A stretch of 64,000 nt of DNA, from the NCBI RefSeq assembly GCF_009914055.1, contig NZ_CP028271.1:4278001-4342000 (forward strand). Direction: 5' to 3'. The translations under genes were made by a program, and so were the position numbers. Positions 43,295 to 51,954 of this stretch are shown in pieces (position 1 is the first letter of the stretch; every line of letters begins with the position of its first letter). This DNA is from Mixta intestinalis (GTDB taxonomy: Bacteria > Pseudomonadota > Gammaproteobacteria > Enterobacterales > Enterobacteriaceae). The notes under the pieces were generated by a model. The model was not told the origin of the DNA. It was given only the letters and a program-made list of their open reading frames with translations, and did no database searches.

Positions 43295-44143
43295 CCCCGG
43301 CTTGTGCCGGGGTGCGCGAATACTGCGCCAACACCAGGGAAAAAGGTTGCTCAGGCCATTCTTAGAAGAGTTAACAAGCGGCATAAGCATGGTATTGGGT
43401 AACGTCTGGACACACCTTAGCAAATCTCACAGAATCTGTTAAATCATTCATTAAAATTTGTGATGTTGAACAGCGTTTGCACTCAGAAAACATTAATTTG
43501 TTGATACAGTCAGTGAAGTAATCAACTGAGGCCCTATATTGGCGTCAATTTGAGCTTTTGTAAAGGATTTCATTGCAAAAAAATTTCCTCATCATAAGAG
43601 TGCTACTTACGCGAAATTTTTAGTTATTCACTGTTAACATCAGGGAACATCACTTTTACTTAATGTCTTGTAATTAAATGTAATTACTCGGCATGGCAGA
43701 ATTTTGTTCGTCTCACTAACAACCCTGTAAAAGTCCCTGAGAGAGACATTCTGGCTGTAAAGTTATCGTAACTTAGTGAGAAACCAAAAGTGATCATTAC
43801 GAAGATAAAAAGAGAAGAGAAGTGAGCAATGAAAGAGCAGTTTACCTGAACTAATTTTGTCTTTTCTTTCGATTGGTTGGTGCTTTTTTTGCTGTTTTAT
43901 AAGATTATTGAATGTATTGCATGGTAAGCATCAGTTATGCAATGAGAGACATTTTAAGGTACTCACCAACGTCACTAAACTTTGGAACCGTTCCCTTTGA
44001 GACGGAAGCTATTGATGCAAGAAGAAATTAACAAAATCTAAAGTTCTGAATCATAAAAGTTAGTGCAATAAACAGGCTTGCCAGGAGGCGTTTCTTACTT
44101 TATTCGCCGTGTTGGGCAAAGCAAAAATGAGAGTAATTGATAA
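43295..44143. other. Gene-free region between arcB and mtgA, rich in dyads
   Basis: About 850 AT-rich bases where E. coli has elbB; no elbB remnant is readable. It starts with a CCCCGGC / GCCGGGG hairpin (43295-43312) that has no T-run on the plus strand. It also contains three perfect inverted repeats: GTAATTA/TAATTAC (43670-43687), TCTCACTAA/TTAGTGAGA (43711-43719 with 43773-43781) and AAGTTA/TAACTT (43760-43774). No frame longer than a few codons has a good ribosome site. Confidence 0.7.
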
Positions 44144-44890
44144 GTGAGAAAAACAGGTAAGAAGCCGAATCGTTTCGGAAAAGGCACAAGAGGAGTGCTG
44201 TCTCTTTGCAAGCGTTGGCTGTTAAGGCTGCTCTTTTTGCTGGTTGGCATTTGGCTGGCTGGAATTTTATTATTTTCTTTTTTACCCGTTCCCTTCTCGG
44301 CGGTGATGGCAGAGCGGCAGATTGTTGCCTGGCTACGCGGAGAATTTTTATGGGTTGCACATTCCGATTGGGTTGCCAGCGATAAGATTTCACCCTGGGT
44401 TTCGCTGGCTGTCATCGCCGCCGAGGACCAAAAGTTTCCTCAGCATTGGGGATTTGATGTCGCAGCAATTGAGTCAGTGCTGAATAATCAGGATAAGCGT
44501 CTGCGTGGGGCTTCCACGATTTCACAGCAAACGGCGAAAAACTTATTTCTTTGGGATGGGCGCAGCTGGTTGCGCAAAGGCCTGGAGGCTGGGTTGACGC
44601 TGACGCTGGAAGGCGTATGGAGTAAAAAGCGTATTCTGACGGTCTATCTGAATATTGCCGAATTTGGCGATGGGATCTTTGGCGTCGAAGCAGCGGCGCA
44701 GCGCTATTTCCATAAGCCCGCCAGCCGCCTGACGATGTCTGAAGCGGCAATGCTGGCCGCTGTGCTACCTAATCCGCTGCGTTTTCGTGCTGATGCGCCA
44801 TCAGCCTATGTTCGTCAGCGGCAACAGTGGATAATGCGACAGATGCATCAGTTAGGTGGGACAGGCTATATTCAGCGACACCATCTATAA
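44144..44890 (+). CDS. mtgA: Monofunctional biosynthetic peptidoglycan transglycosylase MtgA
   Basis: 248 residues with a GTG start and a weak ribosome site; the start is the least sure part. A basic N-terminus and one membrane segment (about 25-47) precede the GT51 glycosyltransferase domain. This includes the catalytic-glutamate motif EDQKFPQHWGFD (near 93) and GASTISQQTAKNLFLW (near 125). It polymerises lipid II into glycan strands without transpeptidase activity. The stop lies 4 bases from the stop of convergent npr. Confidence 0.95.
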   Translation: MRKTGKKPNRFGKGTRGVLSLCKRWLLRLLFLLVGIWLAGILLFSFLPVPFSAVMAERQIVAWLRGEFLWVAHSDWVASDKISPWVSLAVIAAEDQKFPQHWGFDVAAIESVLNNQDKRLRGASTISQQTAKNLFLWDGRSWLRKGLEAGLTLTLEGVWSKKRILTVYLNIAEFGDGIFGVEAAAQRYFHKPASRLTMSEAAMLAAVLPNPLRFRADAPSAYVRQRQQWIMRQMHQLGGTGYIQRHHL

Positions 44891-44894
44891 CGCT

Positions 44895-45167
44895 TTACTC
44901 TTCGTCGAAGCCCGCATCGAAAAGCTCAATGACCGCCGCCAGCGCCTGTTGCTCCTGCGGGCCGGTAACTTCAATCTCGATATGGCCGCCTTTGGCCGAA
45001 TCGAGCATCAACAGGGCAATAACGCTGCTGGCCTCTGCTTCGGTACCCGCTTCGTTGCGCAGCAGCACTTCAGCATCAAAGCTTTGCACCAGCTCAAACA
45101 GCTTCATCGCCGGGCGTGCATGCATGCCCAGCTTGTTCTTAATTTCAACGGTTTGCCTGACTGTCAT
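44895..45167 (-). CDS. npr: NPr, HPr-like phosphocarrier of the nitrogen PTS
   Basis: 90 residues. The phosphorylated histidine is His16 in GMHARPA. It passes phosphate from EI-Ntr (PtsP, not in window) to EIIA-Ntr (PtsN, encoded two genes upstream). It takes part in potassium and nitrogen/phosphate signalling rather than sugar transport. Its start overlaps the rapZ stop by four bases (ATGA), so the genes are coupled. Confidence 0.97.
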   Translation of the reverse strand: MTVRQTVEIKNKLGMHARPAMKLFELVQSFDAEVLLRNEAGTEAEASSVIALLMLDSAKGGHIEIEVTGPQEQQALAAVIELFDAGFDEE

Positions 45168-46018
45168 GATTTGCGTTTTTCCAGCGTACGATGGCGGGAC
45201 TGTACATTCTTACCGCGTGATCGGAAATAGTCCGCCAGCTGTTCAGCAATATAAACGGAGCGATGTTTACCGCCGGTACAGCCAATAGCCACCGTTAAAT
45301 AGCTACGGTTGTTGGTTTCCAGCATAGGCAGCCACAACTCCAGATAGCTGCGCGTCTGGTAAATGAAATTATGGACTTCAGTATGGCGATCGAGAAACGC
45401 CGCAACTGGCCGATCGAGGCCGGTCATAGGACGCAGCTTAGGATCCCAGTGCGGGTTCGGCAGAAAACGCACGTCAAAAACATAATCGGCATCAATAGGG
45501 ATACCATGCTTATAGCCAAAGGATTCAAAGACCATCGTCAGTTCGCGTTCACGTTTGCCAAGCAGGCGGGTGCGCAGCATCTCGGCCAGTTCGTGCACGG
45601 ACATTTCTGAGGTATCAACAATCAGATCGGCACGCGATCGCAGTGGCTCCAGCAGATCGTTCTCTTCATCAATGGCGCTTTCCAGCGAAAGATTTTTACT
45701 GGAGAGCGGATGCAGGCGGCGGGTATCGCTGTAACGGCGAATTAAAGTATTACGATCGGCATCCAGAAACAGCAGCTGTGGGGAAAAGCTGCCGGGCAGG
45801 CTGGTTAATGCTTTTTCCAGTACGTCCGGTGTTTCCGGCATATTACGCACATCAATACTGACGGCGGCAGAGATATTACGCTCGGATAGCGAGTTCGCCA
45901 GTTCGGGTAGCAGCGTTACCGGCAGATTATCTACACAGTAAAATCCCATATCTTCCAGCGCGCGTAACGCGACGGATTTCCCTGAGCCTGAACGTCCACT
46001 GACGATCATCAGCACCAT
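45164..46018 (-). CDS. rapZ: RapZ, GlmZ small RNA binding adaptor
   Basis: 284 residues. The N-terminal P-loop GRSGSGKS lies at residues 8-15. The C-terminal half ends in a basic RNA-binding tail (SRGKNVQSRHRTLEKRKS). It binds glucosamine-6-phosphate and delivers the sRNA GlmZ to RNase E, so controlling glmS. GCTGGKHRS near 245 is the conserved C-terminal motif. It lies in the rpoN-linked operon hpf-ptsN-rapZ-npr, with a hairpin (46039-46071) in the 73-base gap after ptsN. Confidence 0.97.
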   Translation of the reverse strand: MVLMIVSGRSGSGKSVALRALEDMGFYCVDNLPVTLLPELANSLSERNISAAVSIDVRNMPETPDVLEKALTSLPGSFSPQLLFLDADRNTLIRRYSDTRRLHPLSSKNLSLESAIDEENDLLEPLRSRADLIVDTSEMSVHELAEMLRTRLLGKRERELTMVFESFGYKHGIPIDADYVFDVRFLPNPHWDPKLRPMTGLDRPVAAFLDRHTEVHNFIYQTRSYLELWLPMLETNNRSYLTVAIGCTGGKHRSVYIAEQLADYFRSRGKNVQSRHRTLEKRKS

Positions 46019-46091
46019 TAAATTCTCTCCCCATTTATCCTGTACGCCGACGATTGCGCCAGCCGTACAGGCAAAAATGCAAGCCTATTAA

Positions 46092-46577
46092 TCAGTGAGT
46101 CTCTTCTGGCGTTGCGGTGATGATTTCGTACAGATCTTCATCACTCTGCGCTGCCCGCAGGCGGCGGCAAACCGTTTTATCAGCCAGCCGTTTCGCGACC
46201 AGTGAAAGGGTATGTAGATGTGTTTTACATTGATCCGCCGGTACCAGCAAGGCGAATAGCAGATCAACCGGTTGATTATCAATCGCATCGAAGGCGATCG
46301 GCTGATCGAGACGGATAAAAACGCCCACCGCACGCAGCGTATCTTCCTCCAGCTTGCCGTGCGGAATAGCAATACCGTTGCCAATACCGGTACTGCCCAT
46401 GCGTTCGCGCGTCAAAATAGCTTCAAAAACCGTTTGATGCGGCAGATTAAGCTGTTTGGCAGCTAGTTCACTGATGATTTCCAGTGCCCGCTTTTTGCTC
46501 TGGCAATGTACTCCGCTGCGGGTACAGTCGAGGTTGAGTACAGTGCTGAGTTCCAGTGAGAGTTCGTTGTTCATCAT
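46092..46577 (-). CDS. ptsN: EIIA-Ntr, nitrogen PTS regulatory protein
   Basis: 161 residues. The phosphorylation site His73 lies in GIAIPHGKLEEDTLRAV. Unphosphorylated PtsN binds and regulates TrkA and KdpD (potassium) and other partners. The order rpoN-hpf-ptsN-rapZ-npr is the enteric standard. The start could be either of two adjacent Met codons; I use the first. A terminator-like hairpin separates hpf from ptsN, so ptsN may also have its own promoter in the 175-base gap. Confidence 0.97.
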   Translation of the reverse strand: MMNNELSLELSTVLNLDCTRSGVHCQSKKRALEIISELAAKQLNLPHQTVFEAILTRERMGSTGIGNGIAIPHGKLEEDTLRAVGVFIRLDQPIAFDAIDNQPVDLLFALLVPADQCKTHLHTLSLVAKRLADKTVCRRLRAAQSDEDLYEIITATPEETH

Positions 46578-46675
46578 AGTTTCACTTGCGTGTTCACATT
46601 AACTGGCGCATCGCGCTACTTTACGCGTCTTGCGGCGAGAAAAGCAGTAAAATTTGCCAGTGAGGCGTGAATGGA

Positions 46676-46700
46676 AAAACGGGGCGAAAAGATTCGCCCC
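46676..46700 (-). terminator. Terminator after hpf
   Basis: GGGGCGAA / TTCGCCCC perfect 8-base stem (46681-46688 with 46693-46700), 4-base loop, followed on the minus strand by GTTTTTCC. Partial read-through to ptsN is likely. Confidence 0.85.
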
Positions 46701-46752
46701 CCGACATCGTTTACTGGCCAATCGGCTCGTCTTTCCCTCAGCCATGTGAAGG

Positions 46753-47040
46753 TTAGTGTTGTTTTAATTTGTCTTTATGTCTGGTTAGCTGACGAGACAG
46801 TTTATCAATCAAGCTGTCGATCGCCGCATACATATCCTCAGCCTCAGAAGTTGCATGCAACTCGCCACCGCTGATATGCAGCGTAGCTTCGGCTATCTGC
46901 TGCACTCTTTCTACCTTTAGCACAACATGGACCTGAGTTATCCGGTCTGAATATTGTTCCAGTTTGGCAAACTTATTGTTCACAAATTCGCGTAAAGCTG
47001 GTGTGATTTCAATGTGTTGCCCGGTAATATTGAGTTGCAT
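46753..47040 (-). CDS. hpf: Ribosome hibernation promoting factor HPF
   Basis: 95 residues from the ATG at 47040 (MQLNITGQHIEIT); nine upstream in-frame codons overlap the rpoN stop and are not part of known HPF. Short-form HPF, which stabilises 100S ribosome dimers in stationary phase with RMF. The GHNOIHF-type fold is shown by the ERVQQIAEATLHISGG core. Directly downstream of rpoN (23 bases). Confidence 0.96.
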   Translation of the reverse strand: MQLNITGQHIEITPALREFVNNKFAKLEQYSDRITQVHVVLKVERVQQIAEATLHISGGELHATSEAEDMYAAIDSLIDKLSRQLTRHKDKLKQH

Positions 47041-47063
47041 AGCGTCTTCCTTCTCAGTGAGTA

Positions 47064-48500
47064 TCAAACCAGCTGTTTACGCTGATTTGATGGCGGGATA
47101 GATAAAGACTCTCGATACTTCGCGACGGTGCGGCGCGCTACCATAATGCCCTGATCGGACAGCATGGCAGTGAGCTTGCTGTCGCTCAGCGGTTTGGCGG
47201 GGTTTTCCGCCGAGATGAGTTTTTTTACCAGCGCGCGAATCGCCGTTGACGAGGCTTCGCCACCGCCTTCGGTATTGACGTGGCTGGAGAAAAAATATTT
47301 CAGCTCAAAGATTCCGCGTGGACTGTGCAAATATTTTTGCGTAGTCACGCGAGAAATGGTTGATTCATGCATATCTACGGCCTGGGCAATATCTGCCAGC
47401 ACCATCGGGCGCATAAATTCTTCGCCCTGCTCAAAGAAAGCCTGCTGCTGTTCAACAATACAGCGCGTGACCTTAAGTAACGTATCGTTGCGGCTTTCAA
47501 GGCTTTTAATCAGCCACTTAGCTTCTTGCAGATTAGTACGAATAAACTGGCTGTCGCTGTCGTTGCGTGCTGAACTGCCCAGCGCGGCATATTGCTGATT
47601 AATTTTCAGACGCGGCACGCTATCGCTGTTTAACTCCACCGTCCAGCGGTTACCCGTTTTACGTACCAGCACATCCGGGATCACATACTCCGGCTCACCG
47701 GTATTGACCGACTGACCCGGGCGTGGATCGAGTGACTGAATCAGCGCCATCGCCTCTTTTAATACTTCTTCTTTCAACCGGGTTATGCGCATCAGGCTGC
47801 GGAAATCGTGATTAGCCAGCAGATCAAGATGCTCGCTGACGATTAGCTGCGCCTCCGCGAGCCACGGTGTATCGGCGGCGAACTGGGAAAGCTGCACCAG
47901 CAGGCAGTCGCGCAGGTCACGAGCGCCTACGCCGACGGGATCGAAACGCTGGATTCGTTTTAACACCGCCTCGACTTCATCCAGCGCAATCTCTTCATCG
48001 CCCATGCTGTCGCGAATATCTTCCAGCGTAACGGTAAGATAACCGGTATCGTCGATAGCATCGACAATAGAGGTGGCAATAGCGCGATCGGTGTCGGTAA
48101 ACGGCGTTAGCTCTACCTGCCACATCAGATAGTCCTGCAGCGACTGCGTGGTTTCTCCCTGATAGACCGGAAGCTCATCGTCACGGTAGTCGGTGCCGGT
48201 ACCTGATGGCGTACCTGCGGTATAAATTTCATCCCATGTGGCATCAAGCGGCAACTCTTCCGGCATATCCTTTTGCTCAAGCGCTTCTCGCGTATCGAGC
48301 ATTTCGCTCTCCGGCGCCTCGCGAGACTCAACCTCTTCGTGGATATTATCGGTCTGCTCAAGCAACGGGTTGCTCTCCAGCGCCAGCTGAATCTCCTGTT
48401 GAAGTTCCAGCGTCGAAAGCTGCAGCAAACGAATTGCCTGTTGCAGCTGCGGTGTCATGGCGAGCTGTTGGCTGAGCCTGAGTTGCAAACCTTGCTTCAT
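47064..48500 (-). CDS. rpoN: RNA polymerase sigma-54 factor
   Basis: 478 residues. Region I is Gln- and Leu-rich (MKQGLQLRLSQQLAMTPQLQ) and contacts activator ATPases. Region II is acidic (about 50-120), followed by the core-binding domain, a helix-turn-helix near 365-390 and the RpoN box ARRTVAKYRE at 455-464, which reads the -24 element. It directs nitrogen-regulated and other activator-dependent promoters. It lies 47 bases downstream of lptB. Confidence 0.98.
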   Translation of the reverse strand: MKQGLQLRLSQQLAMTPQLQQAIRLLQLSTLELQQEIQLALESNPLLEQTDNIHEEVESREAPESEMLDTREALEQKDMPEELPLDATWDEIYTAGTPSGTGTDYRDDELPVYQGETTQSLQDYLMWQVELTPFTDTDRAIATSIVDAIDDTGYLTVTLEDIRDSMGDEEIALDEVEAVLKRIQRFDPVGVGARDLRDCLLVQLSQFAADTPWLAEAQLIVSEHLDLLANHDFRSLMRITRLKEEVLKEAMALIQSLDPRPGQSVNTGEPEYVIPDVLVRKTGNRWTVELNSDSVPRLKINQQYAALGSSARNDSDSQFIRTNLQEAKWLIKSLESRNDTLLKVTRCIVEQQQAFFEQGEEFMRPMVLADIAQAVDMHESTISRVTTQKYLHSPRGIFELKYFFSSHVNTEGGGEASSTAIRALVKKLISAENPAKPLSDSKLTAMLSDQGIMVARRTVAKYRESLSIPPSNQRKQLV

Positions 48501-48547
48501 ATTCAGAATAACGATTCCCGGTAAAACACTGTTATAACCACACCATA

Positions 48548-49273
48548 TCAGAGTCTGAACTCTTCACCCAAATAGACCCGTTTCACCTGCTCATCTTCCA
48601 GAATGGCTTCCGGCGTGCCGTGGGCAATCAGACGCCCCTGGCTGACGATGTAGGCGCGTTCGCAAACGGCCAGCGTTTCACGCACGTTATGATCGGTGAT
48701 TAATACGCCCAGCCCGCTATCGCGCAGGTGTTCAATAATTTTTTTGATATCGATAACGGAAATGGGGTCGACCCCGGCAAAGGGTTCATCCAGCAGGATA
48801 AACTTTGGATTCGCCGCCAGTGCGCGAGCAATTTCCACGCGTCGGCGTTCCCCGCCGGAAAGCGATTGACCCAGGCTATCGCGCAGATGTTCGATATGGA
48901 ATTCTTCCATCAGCTCTTTAGCGCGATCCTGACGCTGCTCCGTTGTCAGGTCGTCACGAACCTGCAGAACGGCCATCAGGTTGTCATAAACACTCAGGCG
49001 ACGAAATATGGAGGCTTCCTGCGGCAGATAGCCAATACCACGACGCGCGCGCGCGTGAAGCGGCAAAATACTGATGTCTTCATCGTCAATGACGATACGT
49101 CCGGCATCACGTGGCACAATACCCACTACCATATAGAACGTCGTGGTTTTGCCTGCACCATTTGGCCCCAGCAGGCCAACAATTTCGCCAGATTTTACCT
49201 GAAGGCTGACATCCTCCACCACGCGGCGGCCCTTATAGGCCTTTGCCAGATTTTCAGCGAGTAGTGTTGCCAT
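48548..49273 (-). CDS. lptB: LptB, ATPase of the LPS export complex
   Basis: 241 residues. Walker A GPNGAGKTT at about 36-44, ABC signature LSGGERRRVEIA near 140, Walker B FILLDEPFAGVD near 160, switch His in ITDHNVRE. It powers extraction of LPS from the inner membrane through LptFG and its passage across the LptC-LptA bridge. The start is 5 bases after the lptA stop. Confidence 0.98.
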   Translation of the reverse strand: MATLLAENLAKAYKGRRVVEDVSLQVKSGEIVGLLGPNGAGKTTTFYMVVGIVPRDAGRIVIDDEDISILPLHARARRGIGYLPQEASIFRRLSVYDNLMAVLQVRDDLTTEQRQDRAKELMEEFHIEHLRDSLGQSLSGGERRRVEIARALAANPKFILLDEPFAGVDPISVIDIKKIIEHLRDSGLGVLITDHNVRETLAVCERAYIVSQGRLIAHGTPEAILEDEQVKRVYLGEEFRL

Positions 49274-49278
49274 ACGAA

Positions 49279-49827
49279 TCAGTTACTCTTTTTTTGGCTG
49301 TTGGATGCGTTTTTGTCCTGCAGCTGCGAAGGTACAAGAACTGTCGTGACGCGTTTGTTTTCGCCCTGGCTGAACGCCTGCATTTTCTGCTCTTTTACCA
49401 GATAGGTGATGCGATCGCCTTTGACATTACTGTCCAGTTGTTCGATATAAGCGTTGCCCGTTAACTCAACGAAATCCTTTGCCAGCTCGTAGCGCATTTT
49501 CTGCGCATGGCCTTTAACCGGTTTGCCGTTATCCTGCAACTGATAAAAAGTGGCGGGATTACCATAAGCGTCAACGATAGTTTTTTTGCTATCGCCATCA
49601 GGGCGTGTAACCACCACTTTATCGGCAGTAATTTTGATCGAACCCTGGGTAACGATAACGTTGCCGGTAAAGGTGGCTACGTTACCCTGGAGATCCAGTG
49701 CCTGGTTAGCAGAATCAATGTTAACGGGTTTGTCAGAATCACCCGTTAGCGCCAGCGCCGGAACGCTGGTAGCCAGCAGTGTACTTAGAAGCAGCAGGTT
49801 AAGGCTGCGATTGTGCATTGATTTCAT
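49279..49827 (-). CDS. lptA: LptA, periplasmic LPS bridge protein
   Basis: 182 residues from the ATG at 49827, which overlaps the lptC 3' end by 29 bases as in E. coli; a TTG seven codons upstream (49848) gives an unlikely extension. Signal peptide about 1-26 (cleavage near ALA), then an OstA/jellyroll domain that polymerises into a hydrophobic groove carrying LPS to LptD. A basic, Lys-rich C-terminus ends in SQKKSN. Confidence 0.96.
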   Translation of the reverse strand: MKSMHNRSLNLLLLSTLLATSVPALALTGDSDKPVNIDSANQALDLQGNVATFTGNVIVTQGSIKITADKVVVTRPDGDSKKTIVDAYGNPATFYQLQDNGKPVKGHAQKMRYELAKDFVELTGNAYIEQLDSNVKGDRITYLVKEQKMQAFSQGENKRVTTVLVPSQLQDKNASNSQKKSN

Positions 49828-50374
49828 AATTGGTTTTGACCTTTTCAATCAGCTCGGCCGTTTTTGTCCGTAAATTACCGCGCATCTTCATACCTGTGGA
49901 GTTAAAGCTGCGGCCATAAAGCGTTACCTGGTCGTCAGATTGCACGTCCTGCGTTACCAGATTGACCTGCGCATTGTCGGTTTTGATGCGATCAATCTGA
50001 GCATCTTTCGTCAGGCTATTAACCTCAACGTGACCATAAAGATACAGCATACGGTCTTTAGTCAGTTTGGCTTTATCCGCACGAACTGACCAGGCAGGTA
50101 TTTTGTTTTCGTCATAGGTGGTCATCAACGGATTATCAAACCAGCTGATTTCTTCCGCCGCGAACCAGGTCACTTTATCCGAAACCAGCTTATAGCTGAG
50201 CGCTCCCGTCGGGTTATACACCACGGTGCTGGAATTCGCGCTGGTATAGGTAGGTTCCTGATTATTTGTCTCTACCGGCGTCCGATCGTTATCATTGCCA
50301 GCAAGGTTCCAGCCGATCAAGATGATGGCGATTAACCCCAGCAGTAACGTTAGCCAACGCCTGGTTTTACTCAT
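49799..50374 (-). CDS. lptC: LptC, membrane-anchored LPS transport protein
   Basis: 191 residues, one N-terminal membrane helix (about 8-25) and a periplasmic jellyroll domain like that of LptA. It receives LPS from LptBFG and hands it to LptA. Its ATG overlaps the kdsC stop (ATGA). Overlaps on both sides mark a tight kdsC-lptC-lptA-lptB unit. Confidence 0.96.
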   Translation of the reverse strand: MSKTRRWLTLLLGLIAIILIGWNLAGNDNDRTPVETNNQEPTYTSANSSTVVYNPTGALSYKLVSDKVTWFAAEEISWFDNPLMTTYDENKIPAWSVRADKAKLTKDRMLYLYGHVEVNSLTKDAQIDRIKTDNAQVNLVTQDVQSDDQVTLYGRSFNSTGMKMRGNLRTKTAELIEKVKTNYEINAQSQP

Positions 50375-50937
50375 ATTGACAACCCTTTGGCATCATCAAA
50401 CTTCTCCTGGGCGATCAAGATCAGATCGCAGACTTCACGTACCGCGCCGCGCCCGCCAGCAATTCGGGTGACGTAATTCGCACGTTCCAGCAACAGCGGG
50501 TGTGCATCGGCCACCGCCACGCTCAACCCAACCTGTGCCATTACCGGCCAGTCAATGAGGTCATCGCCAATATAGGCAACCTGCTCAGGACTTAACGACA
50601 GTGTATCCAGAAGTTCCCGGAAGGCCAAAAGCTTATCAGATTGCCCCTGGTAAAGATGTGTAATGCCCAGCGTCTGACAGCGATCTTCCAGTAGCTTAGC
50701 CTGGCGGCCAGTGATAATGGCTACCTCGATATCGGAAGTCAGCAGGCAACGAATGCCATAACCGTCACGTACGTTAAATGCCTTAAGCTCTTCACCGCTG
50801 TTGCCCATATAAATCAGGCCATCAGACATGACGCCGTCTACGTCGCAGATCAGCAGGCGGATCGCCCCGGCGCGCGTGATAACATCCTGGCTTACTGCGC
50901 CGTAGCAGGTCTCTACGGCGTCCGGTTGTTGCGTCAT
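50371..50937 (-). CDS. kdsC: KdsC, 3-deoxy-D-manno-octulosonate 8-phosphate phosphatase
   Basis: 188 residues from the ATG at 50937, preceded by GGAAATAAGT; an in-frame ATG at 50949 would add four residues and cannot be excluded. HAD phosphatase: nucleophile motif DVDGVMSDG near 33-41, acidic motif GDDLIDWP near 120. It dephosphorylates Kdo-8-phosphate to Kdo for the LPS inner core. It lies 16 bases downstream of kdsD, which makes the precursor arabinose 5-phosphate. Confidence 0.95.
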   Translation of the reverse strand: MTQQPDAVETCYGAVSQDVITRAGAIRLLICDVDGVMSDGLIYMGNSGEELKAFNVRDGYGIRCLLTSDIEVAIITGRQAKLLEDRCQTLGITHLYQGQSDKLLAFRELLDTLSLSPEQVAYIGDDLIDWPVMAQVGLSVAVADAHPLLLERANYVTRIAGGRGAVREVCDLILIAQEKFDDAKGLSI

Positions 50938-50953
50938 ACTTATTTCCATCAGA

Positions 50954-51940
50954 TTACACTACGCCCGCGCGTAGCATGTCATGCATGTGTACTACGCCAA
51001 TCAACTGATCGCCATCGGCAACCATTACGGCAGTAATATGTTTACTTTGCATCAGGTTCAGGGCGTCCACGGCCAACATTCCGGGACGAACGCGTATGCC
51101 GCCAGGAGTCATAACGCTGGCGATAGAAGCCTGCTGGAAATCAATTCCCATATCAAATACGCGGCGTAGATCACCATCGGTGAACACGCCCTGAATCTGC
51201 ATCAGATCGTCCACGATAGCCGTCATGCCCAGATTCTTGCGCGTAATTTCCAGTAGCGCATCACGTAATGATGCATCTTTAGTTACGTGAGGGATCTCGT
51301 CGCCGCTGTGCATGATATCACTGACGCGCAGCAGCAGTTTGCGTCCCAGCGCGCCGCCGGGATGGGACAGGGCGAAATCTTCGGCGGTAAAACCACGCGC
51401 CTTCAGCAACGCAACGGCCAGCGCATCGCCCATCACCAGCGTCGCGGTGGTGCTGGAGGTCGGTGCCAGTCCCAGCGGGCAAGCTTCCTGAGGTACTTTA
51501 ACACAGAGATGGATATCTGCAGCGCGCGCCATATTACTTTCCGGACGGCTTGTCAGACAGATCAGCGCTACCTTTAACCTTTTTAGTACCGGAATCAGCG
51601 CCATAATTTCGTTCGATTCACCCGAATTGGAGATAGCGATAACCACATCATTCGCAGTGACCATCCCCAGATCGCCGTGGCTGGCTTCGCCCGGGTGCAC
51701 AAAAAAGGCTGGCGTACCGGTACTGGCGAAAGTGGCCGCCATCTTTTTACCGATATGCCCTGACTTGCCCATGCCCATCACTACTACTTTTCCCTGGCAG
51801 TGAAACATCATTTCACAGGCGCGAGTGAAATCATCATTAATATACTGATCGAGCTGTTCCAGCCCCTGGCGTTCAATATGGAGCACTTCTTTACCAGCCT
51901 GTTGGAAATCAAAGCCTGGTTCGAGTATGAGGTGAGACAT
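50954..51940 (-). CDS. kdsD: KdsD, D-arabinose 5-phosphate isomerase
   Basis: 328 residues. SIS sugar-isomerase domain (about 35-180; GMGKSGHIGKK and SNSGESNE contact the sugar phosphate) followed by two CBS domains (about 205-325). It converts ribulose 5-phosphate to arabinose 5-phosphate, the first committed step to Kdo. It belongs to the yrbG-kdsD-kdsC-lptCAB run. Confidence 0.97.
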   Translation of the reverse strand: MSHLILEPGFDFQQAGKEVLHIERQGLEQLDQYINDDFTRACEMMFHCQGKVVVMGMGKSGHIGKKMAATFASTGTPAFFVHPGEASHGDLGMVTANDVVIAISNSGESNEIMALIPVLKRLKVALICLTSRPESNMARAADIHLCVKVPQEACPLGLAPTSSTTATLVMGDALAVALLKARGFTAEDFALSHPGGALGRKLLLRVSDIMHSGDEIPHVTKDASLRDALLEITRKNLGMTAIVDDLMQIQGVFTDGDLRRVFDMGIDFQQASIASVMTPGGIRVRPGMLAVDALNLMQSKHITAVMVADGDQLIGVVHMHDMLRAGVV

Positions 51941-51954
51941 TGATATTCAGTCCT

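Noticed and set aside
43295..44143. Search for an elbB pseudogene in the arcB-mtgA gap
   Set aside because: None of the six readings shows a fragment resembling ElbB; the gene is absent rather than broken here.
46039..46071. Hairpin between ptsN and rapZ considered as a REP/BIME element
   Set aside because: 8-base arms pair well but the sequence does not resemble known REP consensus; treated as a local hairpin.
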